Below are positions 34,564 through 44,141 of a DNA stretch of 64,000 bases, piece by piece. This DNA comes from a virus, in the IMG/VR virus record IMGVR_UViG_3300032285_004054, positions 124,001 through 188,000 of that record; one strand, given 5' to 3'. Made by a program: the position numbers and the translations under genes. Within the stretch, counting starts at the first letter, position 1. The number at the start of each line of letters is the position of its first letter. The notes beneath the pieces were generated by a model that did no database searches, was not told the origin of the DNA, and saw nothing but the letters and a program-made list of their open reading frames with translations.

Positions 34564-35414
34564 GATACGAACGTACAGAGCTTTTTAAATACGTGTGTGT
34601 TGTACAAAACATCAGTAATTTGTTCAGATGTTAATGTAGAGCTAATAAAATCAACAAGCTTTACTGACCATTTTTCATCTAATCCTCTAAGAAGACCGTA
34701 ACGCTTACCTAAGATAGCTGCAACAATTGGGTTCGATGTGTCAATTGTTTCAATACATTTAAGATTTTGAAATCCAAACTCCCAGGGTACACTACATCCT
34801 AGTAGATGATGAGGTTTATCATGATTAATAATGCCGTCTCTATACAACCTTTCAATAAGACATATACGACCTAAAGCATAATTTGACCATTTATTAAATT
34901 TAAAATCTTTTAAAACGTCAGGTATCATATCTCCCCAGTCAAGTTCCTTTTGAACGCTCGCAAGATCAGGCCATTCGTTAAGATAAAAACTATAATCGAA
35001 TGAAATAGCGATCTTATCTGCTATACTCGACATAAAACGATAACATTTTACAATCTCCTCATATGTCTTACCTTGAACAACACCTATTGTCTTACCTGGT
35101 AGTACAGAATATTTCTCAGTAAATTTTGCGTAGCTTTCGATTGTTTCTTCAGTATTTTCAAGTACATCTGGTACAATGTATTCAGTTGGTTTAAGACGAG
35201 ATACCCAATAAGCGAATTCGTCAGAATCATATGCTGTACCTAACTCAAAAATTGAGTTGTCAAGAAGAACATGTCTGCCTTCTTTAACTGAATCTTCAAA
35301 GAACTTATAATATTCAGGATGCTCTTTAAATAGATGTACAAGCGCATAATCATAATCATTATAAGATTTTGATACATCTAGGAAAGATATAGGTGTCTCG
35401 TGGCTAATTAACAT
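34560..35414 (-). CDS. dpdA: DpdA-like tRNA-guanine transglycosylase family DNA transglycosylase
   Basis: 284 residues, TGT-like TIM barrel without the zinc-binding C-terminal cysteine cluster, as in phage DpdA. The catalytic acids fit D52 (LLDNSIFELG) and D225 (ETIDTSNP). VPDVLEN, GVVQG and HHLLGCSVPWEFGF give the substrate-pocket strands. DpdA exchanges guanine in DNA for a 7-deazaguanine, protecting phage DNA from restriction. First gene in the four-gene operon. Which 7-deazaguanine is used is not decidable from DpdA itself, but QueF next to it favours preQ1. Confidence 0.85.
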   Translation of the reverse strand: MLISHETPISFLDVSKSYNDYDYALVHLFKEHPEYYKFFEDSVKEGRHVLLDNSIFELGTAYDSDEFAYWVSRLKPTEYIVPDVLENTEETIESYAKFTEKYSVLPGKTIGVVQGKTYEEIVKCYRFMSSIADKIAISFDYSFYLNEWPDLASVQKELDWGDMIPDVLKDFKFNKWSNYALGRICLIERLYRDGIINHDKPHHLLGCSVPWEFGFQNLKCIETIDTSNPIVAAILGKRYGLLRGLDEKWSVKLVDFISSTLTSEQITDVLYNTHVFKKLCTFVS

Positions 35415-35432
35415 AAATATTGATCAATAATA

Positions 35433-35672
35433 ATGTCTAACGAAGAAGATATCCAGTATATAATTGTAAAAAAATTAGTCTACGTGATAAAAGTAGGGCC
35501 TATTTATTTTTGGGATACAGCTGCTACAAATAAAGCTGAATGTCTTAGAAAAGGTTTACAGTTTTTTAAAGTAGAAAGTGAACATCTTTTAAAAATTAAA
35601 GGTGCTGAATTAATACGTTTATTTACAAAAGAAATTATAGCTCAAGATAATAAATCAAATAAGTCTGTTTGA
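35433..35672 (+). CDS. Small plus-strand protein of unknown function
   Basis: 79 residues. IQYIIVKKLVYVIKVGPIYFWDTAATNKAECL forms a beta-hairpin-like start, then a helix LKIKGAELIRLFTKEI. It is divergent from dpdA (19-base gap) and its end overlaps the 3' end of the polymerase gene by 31 bases. It is a plausible small phage gene, but function is unknown. Confidence 0.5.
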   Translation: MSNEEDIQYIIVKKLVYVIKVGPIYFWDTAATNKAECLRKGLQFFKVESEHLLKIKGAELIRLFTKEIIAQDNKSNKSV

Positions 35673-38185
35673 ACCTCTTTACCTATTTGTGGTAGTCTCC
35701 AACCGATAGCTTCATAAACACTTTCAATAGGTGGTACTACAATCTTACTAAACATCTTATCGTAATCAATTTTAATTGAATTAAATTCCTCTGGATATTC
35801 ACTTGTAAATGCTATTGCATCTAACCCATACTTATTTTTAGAAGCGTAGAAGTATTTTATCTTTTGTCCTGATTTAATAGTCTCGTATTTGGTTTCGAGC
35901 TCTAACTCATTTAAAAGTAAATTATACGCAATAGATGCTTTTACGTGACAAGGAGTTGCTTTGTTAAATTTTGATAGAGATGCACCTTGTGAATACTTTT
36001 CGTATTCTTTTACAGATTTTCTAAAAGCAGCTTCTGCAACACTGAGTGTCTTAAACGTATCGTAAGCTTCTCTAAAAACTTCATTTGTCTTCTTAACATC
36101 TCTAGACAGGAAGGCTGTATTTACGGTTTTCTTAATTACCTCTTTTACTTTTTGAGGTGTTGTTGAGCGTGCAAGCTCAACACCTACATATTTAAATTTA
36201 CTAACAGGTACCCCTTCATCATCAAGAATATGTAAGATATATCGTTTCTTTTGTAAGAAAGCTCCTACGTCAGCAATGGCTTCTCTCTTGAATACAAATC
36301 TCGGATCTGCTGAATTTAATTCTTCTCTAGCCCAGTCAAGAATTTTTGTACCTAAATGCTTATCAATTGCGTTGATAATTGTATGAGATTGCTCAGTAAC
36401 AATATTATTGTCAGCAAGTTTGATATTAAGTTTATCAAGAATTGGCTGAATTGTAATGTATAACGAGTCAGTATCACCACTTAAGATTAATGAATTATCT
36501 GTTTTAAAAGTTTCTTTTGCAAATTCGTTAATAATATGTCCACCTGCTTTAGCTACAGCTTGACCTGTAAGTGTAATAGAGGATGCATTATCAATATCCA
36601 TGAAAGCAGAATGCTTATTTGCAAACGTACCATAGATAGAATTTAGAAGAATTTTTAACGTATACTGTAGGGTATCGAAGTATTGTATAGAGGATGTTGT
36701 TTCTTTATCTTGCTTCTTTGTTTTCTTAAGCTCAAGCATTCTCTTACGAGCATAAACTCGCTCATCATAAATACTATTAATCAAATTAGGACAAACACCT
36801 TTAAACTTTTGAGAATATAGTACACCAGCTTTTGAAAGTGATACGTTTTCTGCTTTTAAGAATTGCTTGAGTTTATCAACAGTGATAGTAAATGTACCAC
36901 CGTTGACAAGTTTAATTTGAACTTCTTTATCTACTTCAACATCTCCTGTTACTATTTTACCTAATTTAGTTTCAGGTGAAATGTTTAAAGTAATAATAGT
37001 GTTAGGGTATAGGGAGTTAACGTCAAAACTTACAATAGCTTCTTTGAGACCTCGTTCGGGATCTCTTACATAACCTCCTTCAAGAGCCTCTCTTTCAATT
37101 TCGTTTTTAAATGTAGGTATAATGTATCCTTGTTTTTGGGCTTGTAAAGTCATTGCACCTGTAACAATAGATACTTTACCGAGTGCGCGTTCAAAGTTTG
37201 TACATCCTTTGTATGCTAGTAGACGAATGATCTTAAGATAGTTAAGCTTATCTTCCATTTTACGTAGAAGATCGACGTCCTGAATATTGTAATCAACGAA
37301 GTTTTCCCAATCTGTTTCAGCTAATGTTGAAAGGTTTGTAGCGTTAATTGCAAGCTTACCTTCACCTAACTCGTATTCGGCAATATAATTCAACGAAAAC
37401 GACTCTCTATCTCCTTTAGAGTAAGTCTTATAAATTTCCATGTAGTCTAAACAGCTAATACCTGTAATGTACCAGCGACCTACATCTTTACCGAACTTAG
37501 CAAAATTAGAACGGTAATTAAGTTCTCTTACTGGTGATAATTGTTTAATAAACTCTTCACCTAAGAGGTTTTTTGCTCTATTAATAATATACGGCACGTC
37601 AAACTGCTCGGTATTCCATCCTGTTAGAATATCTGGTGGATCCTTTTTCCAAAAATTAACAAACCGTTCAAATAGTTCTTCCTCGTTACTACACTTATAA
37701 TATGTAACGTTATCTAGTTTAGGTGTATAGTCGTTCTTTAACCCCCAAGTGTGTATTTTACCTGTAATTGTATCAAGAATAGTAATGAGGGTAACAGGGT
37801 CTTTTGCTCGTTCGGGTATAGGAAATTCATTCGGTGAATACGTTTCAATATCGATAAAATAAACCTTAAGAGGAAACTTACTGAATTCCTCTTTATGTAC
37901 ATCCTCTTTGAAGGTTTCGATAAGAAACTGCTGATCTACAGGTAAATTACCAAAGAGTCTTGGGTTACCTGTATCTTGAACGAACTTATTACGTTCAAAA
38001 GAATTTCTAAATGAATGTCTTTTTAAAGGGGTTTTAAAAATAGAAACACCATCCTGAGCGCCTTCTTTTTCTGTATATAAGAACGGTATAAACGGTACTT
38101 CAGTATCTATACGCTGACCGTCTTCTGTCCAAGTTCTAAGATATACTAAACCGTCTTTAGGGTTATAAGATGCGTTTCTATACAC
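35642..38185 (-). CDS. Family B DNA polymerase, gp43-like
   Basis: 847 residues (T4 gp43, 898); GTG start. 3'-5' exonuclease: Exo I FIDIETYSP (D112, E114), Exo II GWNTEQFDVPY (about 189-199), Exo III VDYNIQDVDLL (298-308). Polymerase: motif A FDVNSLYPNTI (D388), motif B KILLNSIYGTFANK (511-524), motif C LSGDTDSLYI (D571, D573). The C-terminus ends VQTDLFDLL, a clamp-interacting-type tail. Replicates the phage genome with gp44/gp45/gp41/gp32 proteins encoded here. If DNA is modified post-replicatively by DpdA, the polymerase need not accept a modified dNTP. Confidence 0.96.
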   Translation of the reverse strand: MYRNASYNPKDGLVYLRTWTEDGQRIDTEVPFIPFLYTEKEGAQDGVSIFKTPLKRHSFRNSFERNKFVQDTGNPRLFGNLPVDQQFLIETFKEDVHKEEFSKFPLKVYFIDIETYSPNEFPIPERAKDPVTLITILDTITGKIHTWGLKNDYTPKLDNVTYYKCSNEEELFERFVNFWKKDPPDILTGWNTEQFDVPYIINRAKNLLGEEFIKQLSPVRELNYRSNFAKFGKDVGRWYITGISCLDYMEIYKTYSKGDRESFSLNYIAEYELGEGKLAINATNLSTLAETDWENFVDYNIQDVDLLRKMEDKLNYLKIIRLLAYKGCTNFERALGKVSIVTGAMTLQAQKQGYIIPTFKNEIEREALEGGYVRDPERGLKEAIVSFDVNSLYPNTIITLNISPETKLGKIVTGDVEVDKEVQIKLVNGGTFTITVDKLKQFLKAENVSLSKAGVLYSQKFKGVCPNLINSIYDERVYARKRMLELKKTKKQDKETTSSIQYFDTLQYTLKILLNSIYGTFANKHSAFMDIDNASSITLTGQAVAKAGGHIINEFAKETFKTDNSLILSGDTDSLYITIQPILDKLNIKLADNNIVTEQSHTIINAIDKHLGTKILDWAREELNSADPRFVFKREAIADVGAFLQKKRYILHILDDEGVPVSKFKYVGVELARSTTPQKVKEVIKKTVNTAFLSRDVKKTNEVFREAYDTFKTLSVAEAAFRKSVKEYEKYSQGASLSKFNKATPCHVKASIAYNLLLNELELETKYETIKSGQKIKYFYASKNKYGLDAIAFTSEYPEEFNSIKIDYDKMFSKIVVPPIESVYEAIGWRLPQIGKEVQTDLFDLLS

Positions 38186-38215
38186 ACGCTAATAATAGAC
38201 CGGTTTTAATTTGTT

Positions 38216-39469
38216 TCAAGATAATTTTGGATTTGTCTCAAGAAGATATGTTCTTTCATTAGAACCAAACGGCGTAAAATATGCTTCGTGATGTTTTCCG
38301 AGATTCTTTTCATCTTCAAGCCAGTAGTTATCAGTAAACGCACGTGACTTCTTACAAAGATCAGCATAACGAGTTTGATCTTTAAGAGCATATTTAATTT
38401 GATCAATAAACTCATCACCTGTCTTATACTTTAAGAGAGCATCCTTATATGTTACCATATCTGGACAAACACAAGGTAGACCCATTGCTCCTGCTTCTAA
38501 TAATTTAATATTAGATTTAGCACGATTAAAATTATTATCTTGTAGGGCAGCGAATGTTAGCTGTGTACCTGACTCTGCCATAGAAGCCGGGAAGTCTGGT
38601 AACTGTACCCACTCCTTGTAAATAATTTCACCTGAATCAACAAACGGTTTTAACGGTAGGGGGTAGCAACCGTAAAACTGCCATTGATAATCCTTACGGG
38701 TCTTCATTACAGCATTAACTACATGTGCAAAATCGTCTGCTTGATTAACACGGTTAACTACGTCTACGTGTGTACCTGAAGCAAAAATTGAAATAACGGG
38801 TTTCTTTTTATTCTTTTCGTATCCTTTGATAAGCTTATCGAGGTTGTAATAGCGATCAAACCACCATTTCAATAGATAGTTCGGTATTACAGTCGTAGCT
38901 TTATTACCTGTTTTCTCAATAAAATAATCTCTCATGAAATCACATGTAACAGTAACCTCATCACACATGTTCATAATATCGAGAATAGATCCTCGAATCT
39001 CATCGCTCGTAAATGCATCTTTATTACGGTTGTAATCTGGAATATCTTCTCTAAAGACAATATCGTCGATTTCGTAAATAAGCTTAAAGCCGTTTTGCTT
39101 GGAAAGCTCTTTAAGAACTTTAACAAACTCTTTTTGAATTGGTGTTGCCTGGCGTTGAATTTTAACTGCCTGAATGCCCTGATAAAATCTAGGATCCAGA
39201 ACCATCGTTGTTAATTCTAACACAACAGCTTTATTATAGAGATTAAGCATGGAGTTAGGAGCCATACAACGATAAAAACTACAGCCACCGTAATCAGCTA
39301 AATAATTTACAGCTCTTGGTAGATTTGCCCCAGGTATTTCAGGTGGAGGTAATTCAAAAGAACCTCTTGTAGGTACAGCACAAAATGTTGAAGGCATACC
39401 TAAAGGTAGGCCAACAGGTGCACCTATTGTTGTGTCTAAGCTAGTTCGTACGAGATTATAGTTGCTCAT
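38216..39469 (-). CDS. Glycosyltransferase, GT4-like (GT-B fold)
   Basis: 417 residues. N-terminal domain: YLADYGGCSFYRCMAPN; the interdomain strand and second Rossmann domain PVISIFASGTHVDVVN, DYQWQFYGCYPLP and IKLLEAGAMGLPCVCPD. The last is the GT4 E-x-x-x-G-x-P-x-V donor motif. Acts on an unknown acceptor; T4-type phages glycosylate DNA, other phages glycosylate fibres. It overlaps gp46 by 14 bases and is followed by the polymerase gene. Part of the glycosyltransferase island around gp46/gp47. Confidence 0.75.
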   Translation of the reverse strand: MSNYNLVRTSLDTTIGAPVGLPLGMPSTFCAVPTRGSFELPPPEIPGANLPRAVNYLADYGGCSFYRCMAPNSMLNLYNKAVVLELTTMVLDPRFYQGIQAVKIQRQATPIQKEFVKVLKELSKQNGFKLIYEIDDIVFREDIPDYNRNKDAFTSDEIRGSILDIMNMCDEVTVTCDFMRDYFIEKTGNKATTVIPNYLLKWWFDRYYNLDKLIKGYEKNKKKPVISIFASGTHVDVVNRVNQADDFAHVVNAVMKTRKDYQWQFYGCYPLPLKPFVDSGEIIYKEWVQLPDFPASMAESGTQLTFAALQDNNFNRAKSNIKLLEAGAMGLPCVCPDMVTYKDALLKYKTGDEFIDQIKYALKDQTRYADLCKKSRAFTDNYWLEDEKNLGKHHEAYFTPFGSNERTYLLETNPKLS

Positions 39470-41267
39470 TGTTGTTTAATATATATGTAAAACCGTTTCT
39501 TTTTTCAAGCTGAATAATACTATCAACTTTACTGTTAATAGCGTTACTACGATGTGTTATAATATAACATCCTTCATTATATTTTTCAAGACGTTCACGT
39601 AATACTTTCATTACTAATTCAACACCTTTGTCGTCTAAAGAGGAATCGAGTAGTTCATCATAAAAAATAGTACTAAAATTAATATCGCCCTGTAAGCGTC
39701 TAATGTCTAGAAAAGCAAATAAACAGGCGAGGTCAATTCTTTTACGTTCACCACCAGAGAAGTTAAAATAAGATTTAACTTCGTTATTTTCATCGATAAT
39801 TTGCTCATCAAAAAACTCGTTAAACTGACATAAGCAATTTGCATGTAGTGCATTTAAGTAGTGAGCTAATCTAGCATTCAATAGCTTTAATATTTTTTTT
39901 ACAATATAAGCTTTAACTCCTTCCTCTGAAACAACAAATTTAACACTATCCAATACGTTTAAATTTAAATCTAACGCATCTATTTGTTGGATGTAGTTAT
40001 TTTGCTCTATTGTTAAATTTTTAACGTTTTCTTCTAAAGAAGTGTTAGTTTCTTGTTTAACAGATTCGATATCTCTTAGAATCTCGTTATTACTTTCTTC
40101 AATAATATTAAGCTTATTTGTACAGATAATATTTTTATTTTTAAGATCTTTAATCTTATCTTTTTTATCTTGTAGTTCTCTAAATTGCTGTTTAATATAC
40201 TTAATGTTTTCTTTAACATTATCGTATTGCTCTTGCCACTTGCTTACGTTTTTAGTGTACTGTACTTCTTTTTCTTTTAACTTATTAATAGCATCAGTTC
40301 TATGTGTCGTATCTTCTTCAGAGTATGGTCGTTGACACAGCTTACACGATGAACCTACCTTTTCAATCTCTTTAATATTGTTAATATTTGTTTCTAATTC
40401 GAACTTAGCAGTAGTTAACTGCTGTAATGTATTTGTATGCTCAGTATCTGCTGCAACTTGAAGCTCGTTTAGTTCTGTTTCTTTATTTGAAATAAGCTCT
40501 TCAATATTTACTGGTACATCAATTATACTATTTTTAAGTAGGGTATAATTGCTGTTATTGTTTTCAATTTTAACCTCAAGATCTTTTATTTTGTTTTGTT
40601 TATTAACATTGAACTGATTAAGTTGTACTAGATTAAATTCAAGAGTTTTATCAATTGTTGTTTTTTTAGCAAAAACTACATCATACTCTCTCTTCAACTC
40701 ATTGTATTGCTCTCTAGCTTTTAAAAGCATCTCTGAAAACACTTCTAGATTAAGCGTGCTTTCGATAAATTTTCGTTTATCAACTTTAGACTGTGCCATA
40801 AAAGGTACAGTATTATTAATCGTCATTACAACAGTATTTTGAAATATTTTGCTAGTAGAGTTTACTAACTGTTGTATATACTCGTTTGTTTTAGGTAAAG
40901 TTGAACGCGTGACATCAACACCATCTTTTAAGATGGAACATTTTGTAGGTCCTAAGGACCGTGTTACGGTATAATTGTTTGTTATACCGTTTACGCTTAT
41001 TTGTAATTCGAGTTTAACTTCGCAATGTTTTTTATTATAAGAGTTAACAATAAGATCTTTACTTAGTTCTCTAATCGTTGAACCGAATAACGCAAAATGC
41101 AATGCATCGACGACTGTCGATTTACCTACACCGTTTTTAGAATCTTCCTTATCGTAGTTAATGCCTGTAATGACATTAATACCTGATTGAAAGTTAATAA
41201 CTATCGGTTCACTACCTACCGATAGAAAATTACGAACTGTAAGTGTTTTAAAGCTTATTACCCGCAC
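39456..41267 (-). CDS. Recombination endonuclease ATPase subunit, gp46/SbcC-like
   Basis: 603 residues (T4 gp46, 560). Walker A region DSKNGVGKSTVVDALHFALFGS (about 40-61), long heptad-rich coiled coil (about 175-470) interrupted by the zinc hook CKLCQRPYSEE, and the C-terminal ABC signature SGGERKRIDLACLFAF with Walker B IFYDELLDSSL. Works with the gp47 nuclease in end resection and recombination-dependent replication. Its gene is separated from gp47 by a methyltransferase and four glycosyltransferase-like genes, instead of adjoining it as in T4. Confidence 0.92.
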   Translation of the reverse strand: MRVISFKTLTVRNFLSVGSEPIVINFQSGINVITGINYDKEDSKNGVGKSTVVDALHFALFGSTIRELSKDLIVNSYNKKHCEVKLELQISVNGITNNYTVTRSLGPTKCSILKDGVDVTRSTLPKTNEYIQQLVNSTSKIFQNTVVMTINNTVPFMAQSKVDKRKFIESTLNLEVFSEMLLKAREQYNELKREYDVVFAKKTTIDKTLEFNLVQLNQFNVNKQNKIKDLEVKIENNNSNYTLLKNSIIDVPVNIEELISNKETELNELQVAADTEHTNTLQQLTTAKFELETNINNIKEIEKVGSSCKLCQRPYSEEDTTHRTDAINKLKEKEVQYTKNVSKWQEQYDNVKENIKYIKQQFRELQDKKDKIKDLKNKNIICTNKLNIIEESNNEILRDIESVKQETNTSLEENVKNLTIEQNNYIQQIDALDLNLNVLDSVKFVVSEEGVKAYIVKKILKLLNARLAHYLNALHANCLCQFNEFFDEQIIDENNEVKSYFNFSGGERKRIDLACLFAFLDIRRLQGDINFSTIFYDELLDSSLDDKGVELVMKVLRERLEKYNEGCYIITHRSNAINSKVDSIIQLEKRNGFTYILNNNEQL

Positions 41268-41303
41268 ATGAATATTGTATATGATACATTAATCATTGCT
41301 ACT

Positions 41304-41912
41304 TTATTTTTTTACAATGTATGATGTAATACTTTGTCCGTTGTTTGTTGAATATACTTCACAAAATTCTATTTGGTTTTTTAAATTCAAAATTTGTTCT
41401 TCGGTTACATAAAAATTTTTATAATCTGAACAGTTAATGTTTTTAATATCTTTTAAAAGGCTTAAAGTTGTGCTTTCTGTTTTAGTTTCTAATAGACTTG
41501 TGTGTAAATCTTCTAATATGTAAATTCCTCCGCTTTTAAGTCTGTTAAAAATATTAACTATTGATACTTGCTGCTGAAGCATCGTATGACCTCCATCATC
41601 TATTATAAGGTCAAATTCTACTCCGTTAAAAACACTCTGTAAAAAATTAATATCTGTTTGATCGCCCTGTTCAATTACAATACGATCCTCTTGTAGGTAT
41701 TTTCGATCTTCTATATCGAAACCGTATATTGTTGCTTTTGGAAAGTATTCTTTCCACATACGTAACGATTGGCCTAAGAAAACACCTATTTCTAAAATAG
41801 AAGTGTAAGTATTTCTAAAATTTGAAAGTTTTTCATTATATATTTGTGTAAAGTGATGGTTTACAGCTTTATCTGTACTACATTTTAGTCCTATTTCAGT
41901 TAATATGTCCAT
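41304..41912 (-). CDS. Class I SAM-dependent methyltransferase
   Basis: 202 residues. Motif I is SILEIGVFLGQSLRMW (residues about 38-53), motif II IYGFDIEDR, and motif IV-like FDLIIDDGGHTMLQQQ. The IDDGGH box is found in O-methyltransferases acting on sugars or macrolides (TylF/CmcI-type). It lies in the same minus-strand run as four glycosyltransferase-like genes. Methylation of a transferred sugar is a reasonable inference; DNA methylation is less likely because DPPY-type motifs are absent. Confidence 0.75.
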   Translation of the reverse strand: MDILTEIGLKCSTDKAVNHHFTQIYNEKLSNFRNTYTSILEIGVFLGQSLRMWKEYFPKATIYGFDIEDRKYLQEDRIVIEQGDQTDINFLQSVFNGVEFDLIIDDGGHTMLQQQVSIVNIFNRLKSGGIYILEDLHTSLLETKTESTTLSLLKDIKNINCSDYKNFYVTEEQILNLKNQIEFCEVYSTNNGQSITSYIVKK

Positions 41913-41915
41913 AAA

Positions 41916-42623
41916 TTATACTATTTTTGTAAATCCTTCGGTGTTCCATTTTCTATAAAATACTTCTTGAGCATCAAGAAGTTTCTTTCTTACCTGATCT
42001 GATGTCTCTTCAGATTCGGGTTTATTTAGCCCGTGTTCAATTTGGGATGCTGTATTTAAAGCATGCGGTAATTTGTTTGCCTGTAGACAGCGTTCATAAT
42101 CGTTATCTTGAAAATAAAAATCAAAACGCTCATCAAATTTACCAATAATATCAAAAACCTGTTTACGCATAAACAAACAAAAACCTAATAAAAATTTTGT
42201 TGTTTCATAACCAAAATATAAAGTATTATCTTCTGGGAAATCATTATATGTATTTCTATGCCAGGAACGATCTACCGGGCTTGCAGACATGAGAGTGTTA
42301 ATTTTATTAAACGCAAATACCATGTTCTCAAGGCATTTTGGTTTTGTTATAACATCGTTATTTGAAATACAAATAAACTCTGATGTACAGTATGTCAAAG
42401 CTATATTAAGAAATTTGTTGTAATTGAAATCGTAAGGCGGTACAACACTAATAATTTTATTAGAAATATTTTTCCAAATAGAGTTATCAAAGTCTTTATT
42501 ACTCTCAACCAGAATAATATTATTAATATACTGTTCTTCTTTAAGGTAAGACGTAATACATCTTAATACCATTTCATAATACTCACTATTTTTTGTATAT
42601 GTAAGTATAATAATATCGATCAT
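41916..42623 (-). CDS. Glycosyltransferase family 2-like protein
   Basis: 235 residues, GT-A fold. N-terminal IIILTYTKNSEYYEMVLRCI, metal/donor motif EFICISNNDVITKP, then FLLGFCLFMRKQVFDIIGKFDERFDFYFQDND, the acceptor region characteristic of GT2 enzymes. The C-terminus GLNKPESEETSDQVRKKLLDA is charged. It overlaps the next upstream gene by four bases (ATGA) and is tied to it in translation. Substrate unknown. Confidence 0.75.
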   Translation of the reverse strand: MIDIIILTYTKNSEYYEMVLRCITSYLKEEQYINNIILVESNKDFDNSIWKNISNKIISVVPPYDFNYNKFLNIALTYCTSEFICISNNDVITKPKCLENMVFAFNKINTLMSASPVDRSWHRNTYNDFPEDNTLYFGYETTKFLLGFCLFMRKQVFDIIGKFDERFDFYFQDNDYERCLQANKLPHALNTASQIEHGLNKPESEETSDQVRKKLLDAQEVFYRKWNTEGFTKIV

Positions 42624-43339
42624 AGAGTTATACCTTCGAGGTGTTTTGTTTCTTGTGCGTATATACGCTGTACGTGCTGACCATGCATTAATATACCGAC
42701 ATTATTATGTGTTGCAGTACTACTTACGTCTATATCTTCATCCTTTTCGCCGTATTTACTAACATGCCAGGACATACCTTCGTAGTGTTTATATAGTACT
42801 CCGCTACCGTTATAGTTACCAATTTTTAATTTATGTTTTCTAATATCTTCGAAAAACGAAGAACCGATATCGTATCTCTTTTCTCCTCTACTCTTTTGTC
42901 TTTCAATATCAAAGAAATTAATATTATGATCTTTTACATGCTTAACGTTTATAAAACAATGCCAAGGATGTACTCTATTATATAGTTTTTTACCTGCACG
43001 GTCTCCTACTATTTCTCCCATTAGTGTTAAATCCATCTCTTTAAATTGTCTAAAGATTTCATCATGATTTGATAGAAAAATAACATCCGTATCTACTAGT
43101 AAAGCATAATCTGTTTTTACGTTTTTAAGTAAAATATCAACCGAAGGTCCGTGTATACCTCCTTTATTTTCAACAAATGGTATATTTGCTCTTTTGAGAA
43201 TATCTTTTGTAAGATTATCTATAGAATTTTCACATATTAATATATTACATTCTGGGTGAAACGCTCTAAATGTTTTTAACATATTAGACGTAACAACAGG
43301 AGTGTTATATGAGCAAGATATAAGAGTTAAATTATCCAT
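42620..43339 (-). CDS. Glycosyltransferase (GT-A type)
   Basis: 239 residues. LISCSYNTPVVTSNMLKTFRAF is the first Rossmann unit and YALLVDTDVIFLSN carries the D-x-D motif that binds metal and sugar nucleotide. WHCFINVKHVKDHNINFF and GSGVLYKHYEGMSWHVSKY follow in the acceptor domain. Overlaps its neighbours by 4 and 8 bases. Its role in the cluster is inferred; no product is known. Confidence 0.7.
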   Translation of the reverse strand: MDNLTLISCSYNTPVVTSNMLKTFRAFHPECNILICENSIDNLTKDILKRANIPFVENKGGIHGPSVDILLKNVKTDYALLVDTDVIFLSNHDEIFRQFKEMDLTLMGEIVGDRAGKKLYNRVHPWHCFINVKHVKDHNINFFDIERQKSRGEKRYDIGSSFFEDIRKHKLKIGNYNGSGVLYKHYEGMSWHVSKYGEKDEDIDVSSTATHNNVGILMHGQHVQRIYAQETKHLEGITL

Positions 43340-44141
43340 TTTGCTTATAAATTTCTTTTAAGGATTTTTTTACTAAATCAAGCGGGGTATCAGGTATGCC
43401 ACCAGGTACGGTGCCATGCTTTTTAACAAAAATTTCATCAGCTGCTCTAACTATAGTTTGATGATCGCTTCTTGAACTAATTGTACTTGTTTGAAGAGTC
43501 CAAGGAATATCCTCTAGGTATTGATTTGAGTTTGCAATATCTGCAAAATACCAGAATGGCGGATGCATTCCTTTTTGTATAATTCTATAAGTGTGTTCTA
43601 CGTGTTCACACGCGTTAAAAAATAACTCATCAATTAACCCTACTTCTTCAAGACACTTACGCGTATAAAAAGAAAACGCACCCACACAATGTGGATATAA
43701 TGCAATTGAAAGATCCTCTGAATAGCTTATAACAGTTCTAGGGTTAGGGGTTTCGGATCTAAACATTTTATTCATAAGTCCGTGCTGACTATAATTAAAA
43801 TGCTGTATACCTGTGCCTTTTGAAGCATCTATATATCTCTGAAAAACACTTTCATCCTTAATAAGGATATCATCTTCTATTAAGAAAATGTAATCGCAAC
43901 CTTTTTCTAATAAAAGCTTTGTAGCATCATTTTTACTAATACCAACACCCTTATTGGTTTTATGCTGTATTAATGTAAAATTATCTTTATTCGGGTATAG
44001 ATCATCACTGTAAGGCGTACCGTCATTTACAACTACAACATGTTGTATCTTATCAACAGGTATAGTTTTAAAACTCTTTTTAAAGTAATTCTCTCTATTG
44101 TATGTTACAATACCTATACCTATTTTATTATTTGTTTCCAT
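43332..44141 (-). CDS. Glycosyltransferase family 2-like protein
   Basis: 269 residues. IGIGIVTYNRENYFKKSFKTIP, QHVVVVNDGTPYSD, DYIFLIEDDILIKDES (the acidic EDD motif) and ALYPHCVGAFSFYTRKCLEEVGLIDELFFNACEHVEHTYRI give a standard GT2 GT-A fold. It overlaps both flanking genes (8 and 14 bases). One of four adjacent glycosyltransferase-like genes; donor and acceptor unknown. Confidence 0.8.
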   Translation of the reverse strand: METNNKIGIGIVTYNRENYFKKSFKTIPVDKIQHVVVVNDGTPYSDDLYPNKDNFTLIQHKTNKGVGISKNDATKLLLEKGCDYIFLIEDDILIKDESVFQRYIDASKGTGIQHFNYSQHGLMNKMFRSETPNPRTVISYSEDLSIALYPHCVGAFSFYTRKCLEEVGLIDELFFNACEHVEHTYRIIQKGMHPPFWYFADIANSNQYLEDIPWTLQTSTISSRSDHQTIVRAADEIFVKKHGTVPGGIPDTPLDLVKKSLKEIYKQNG

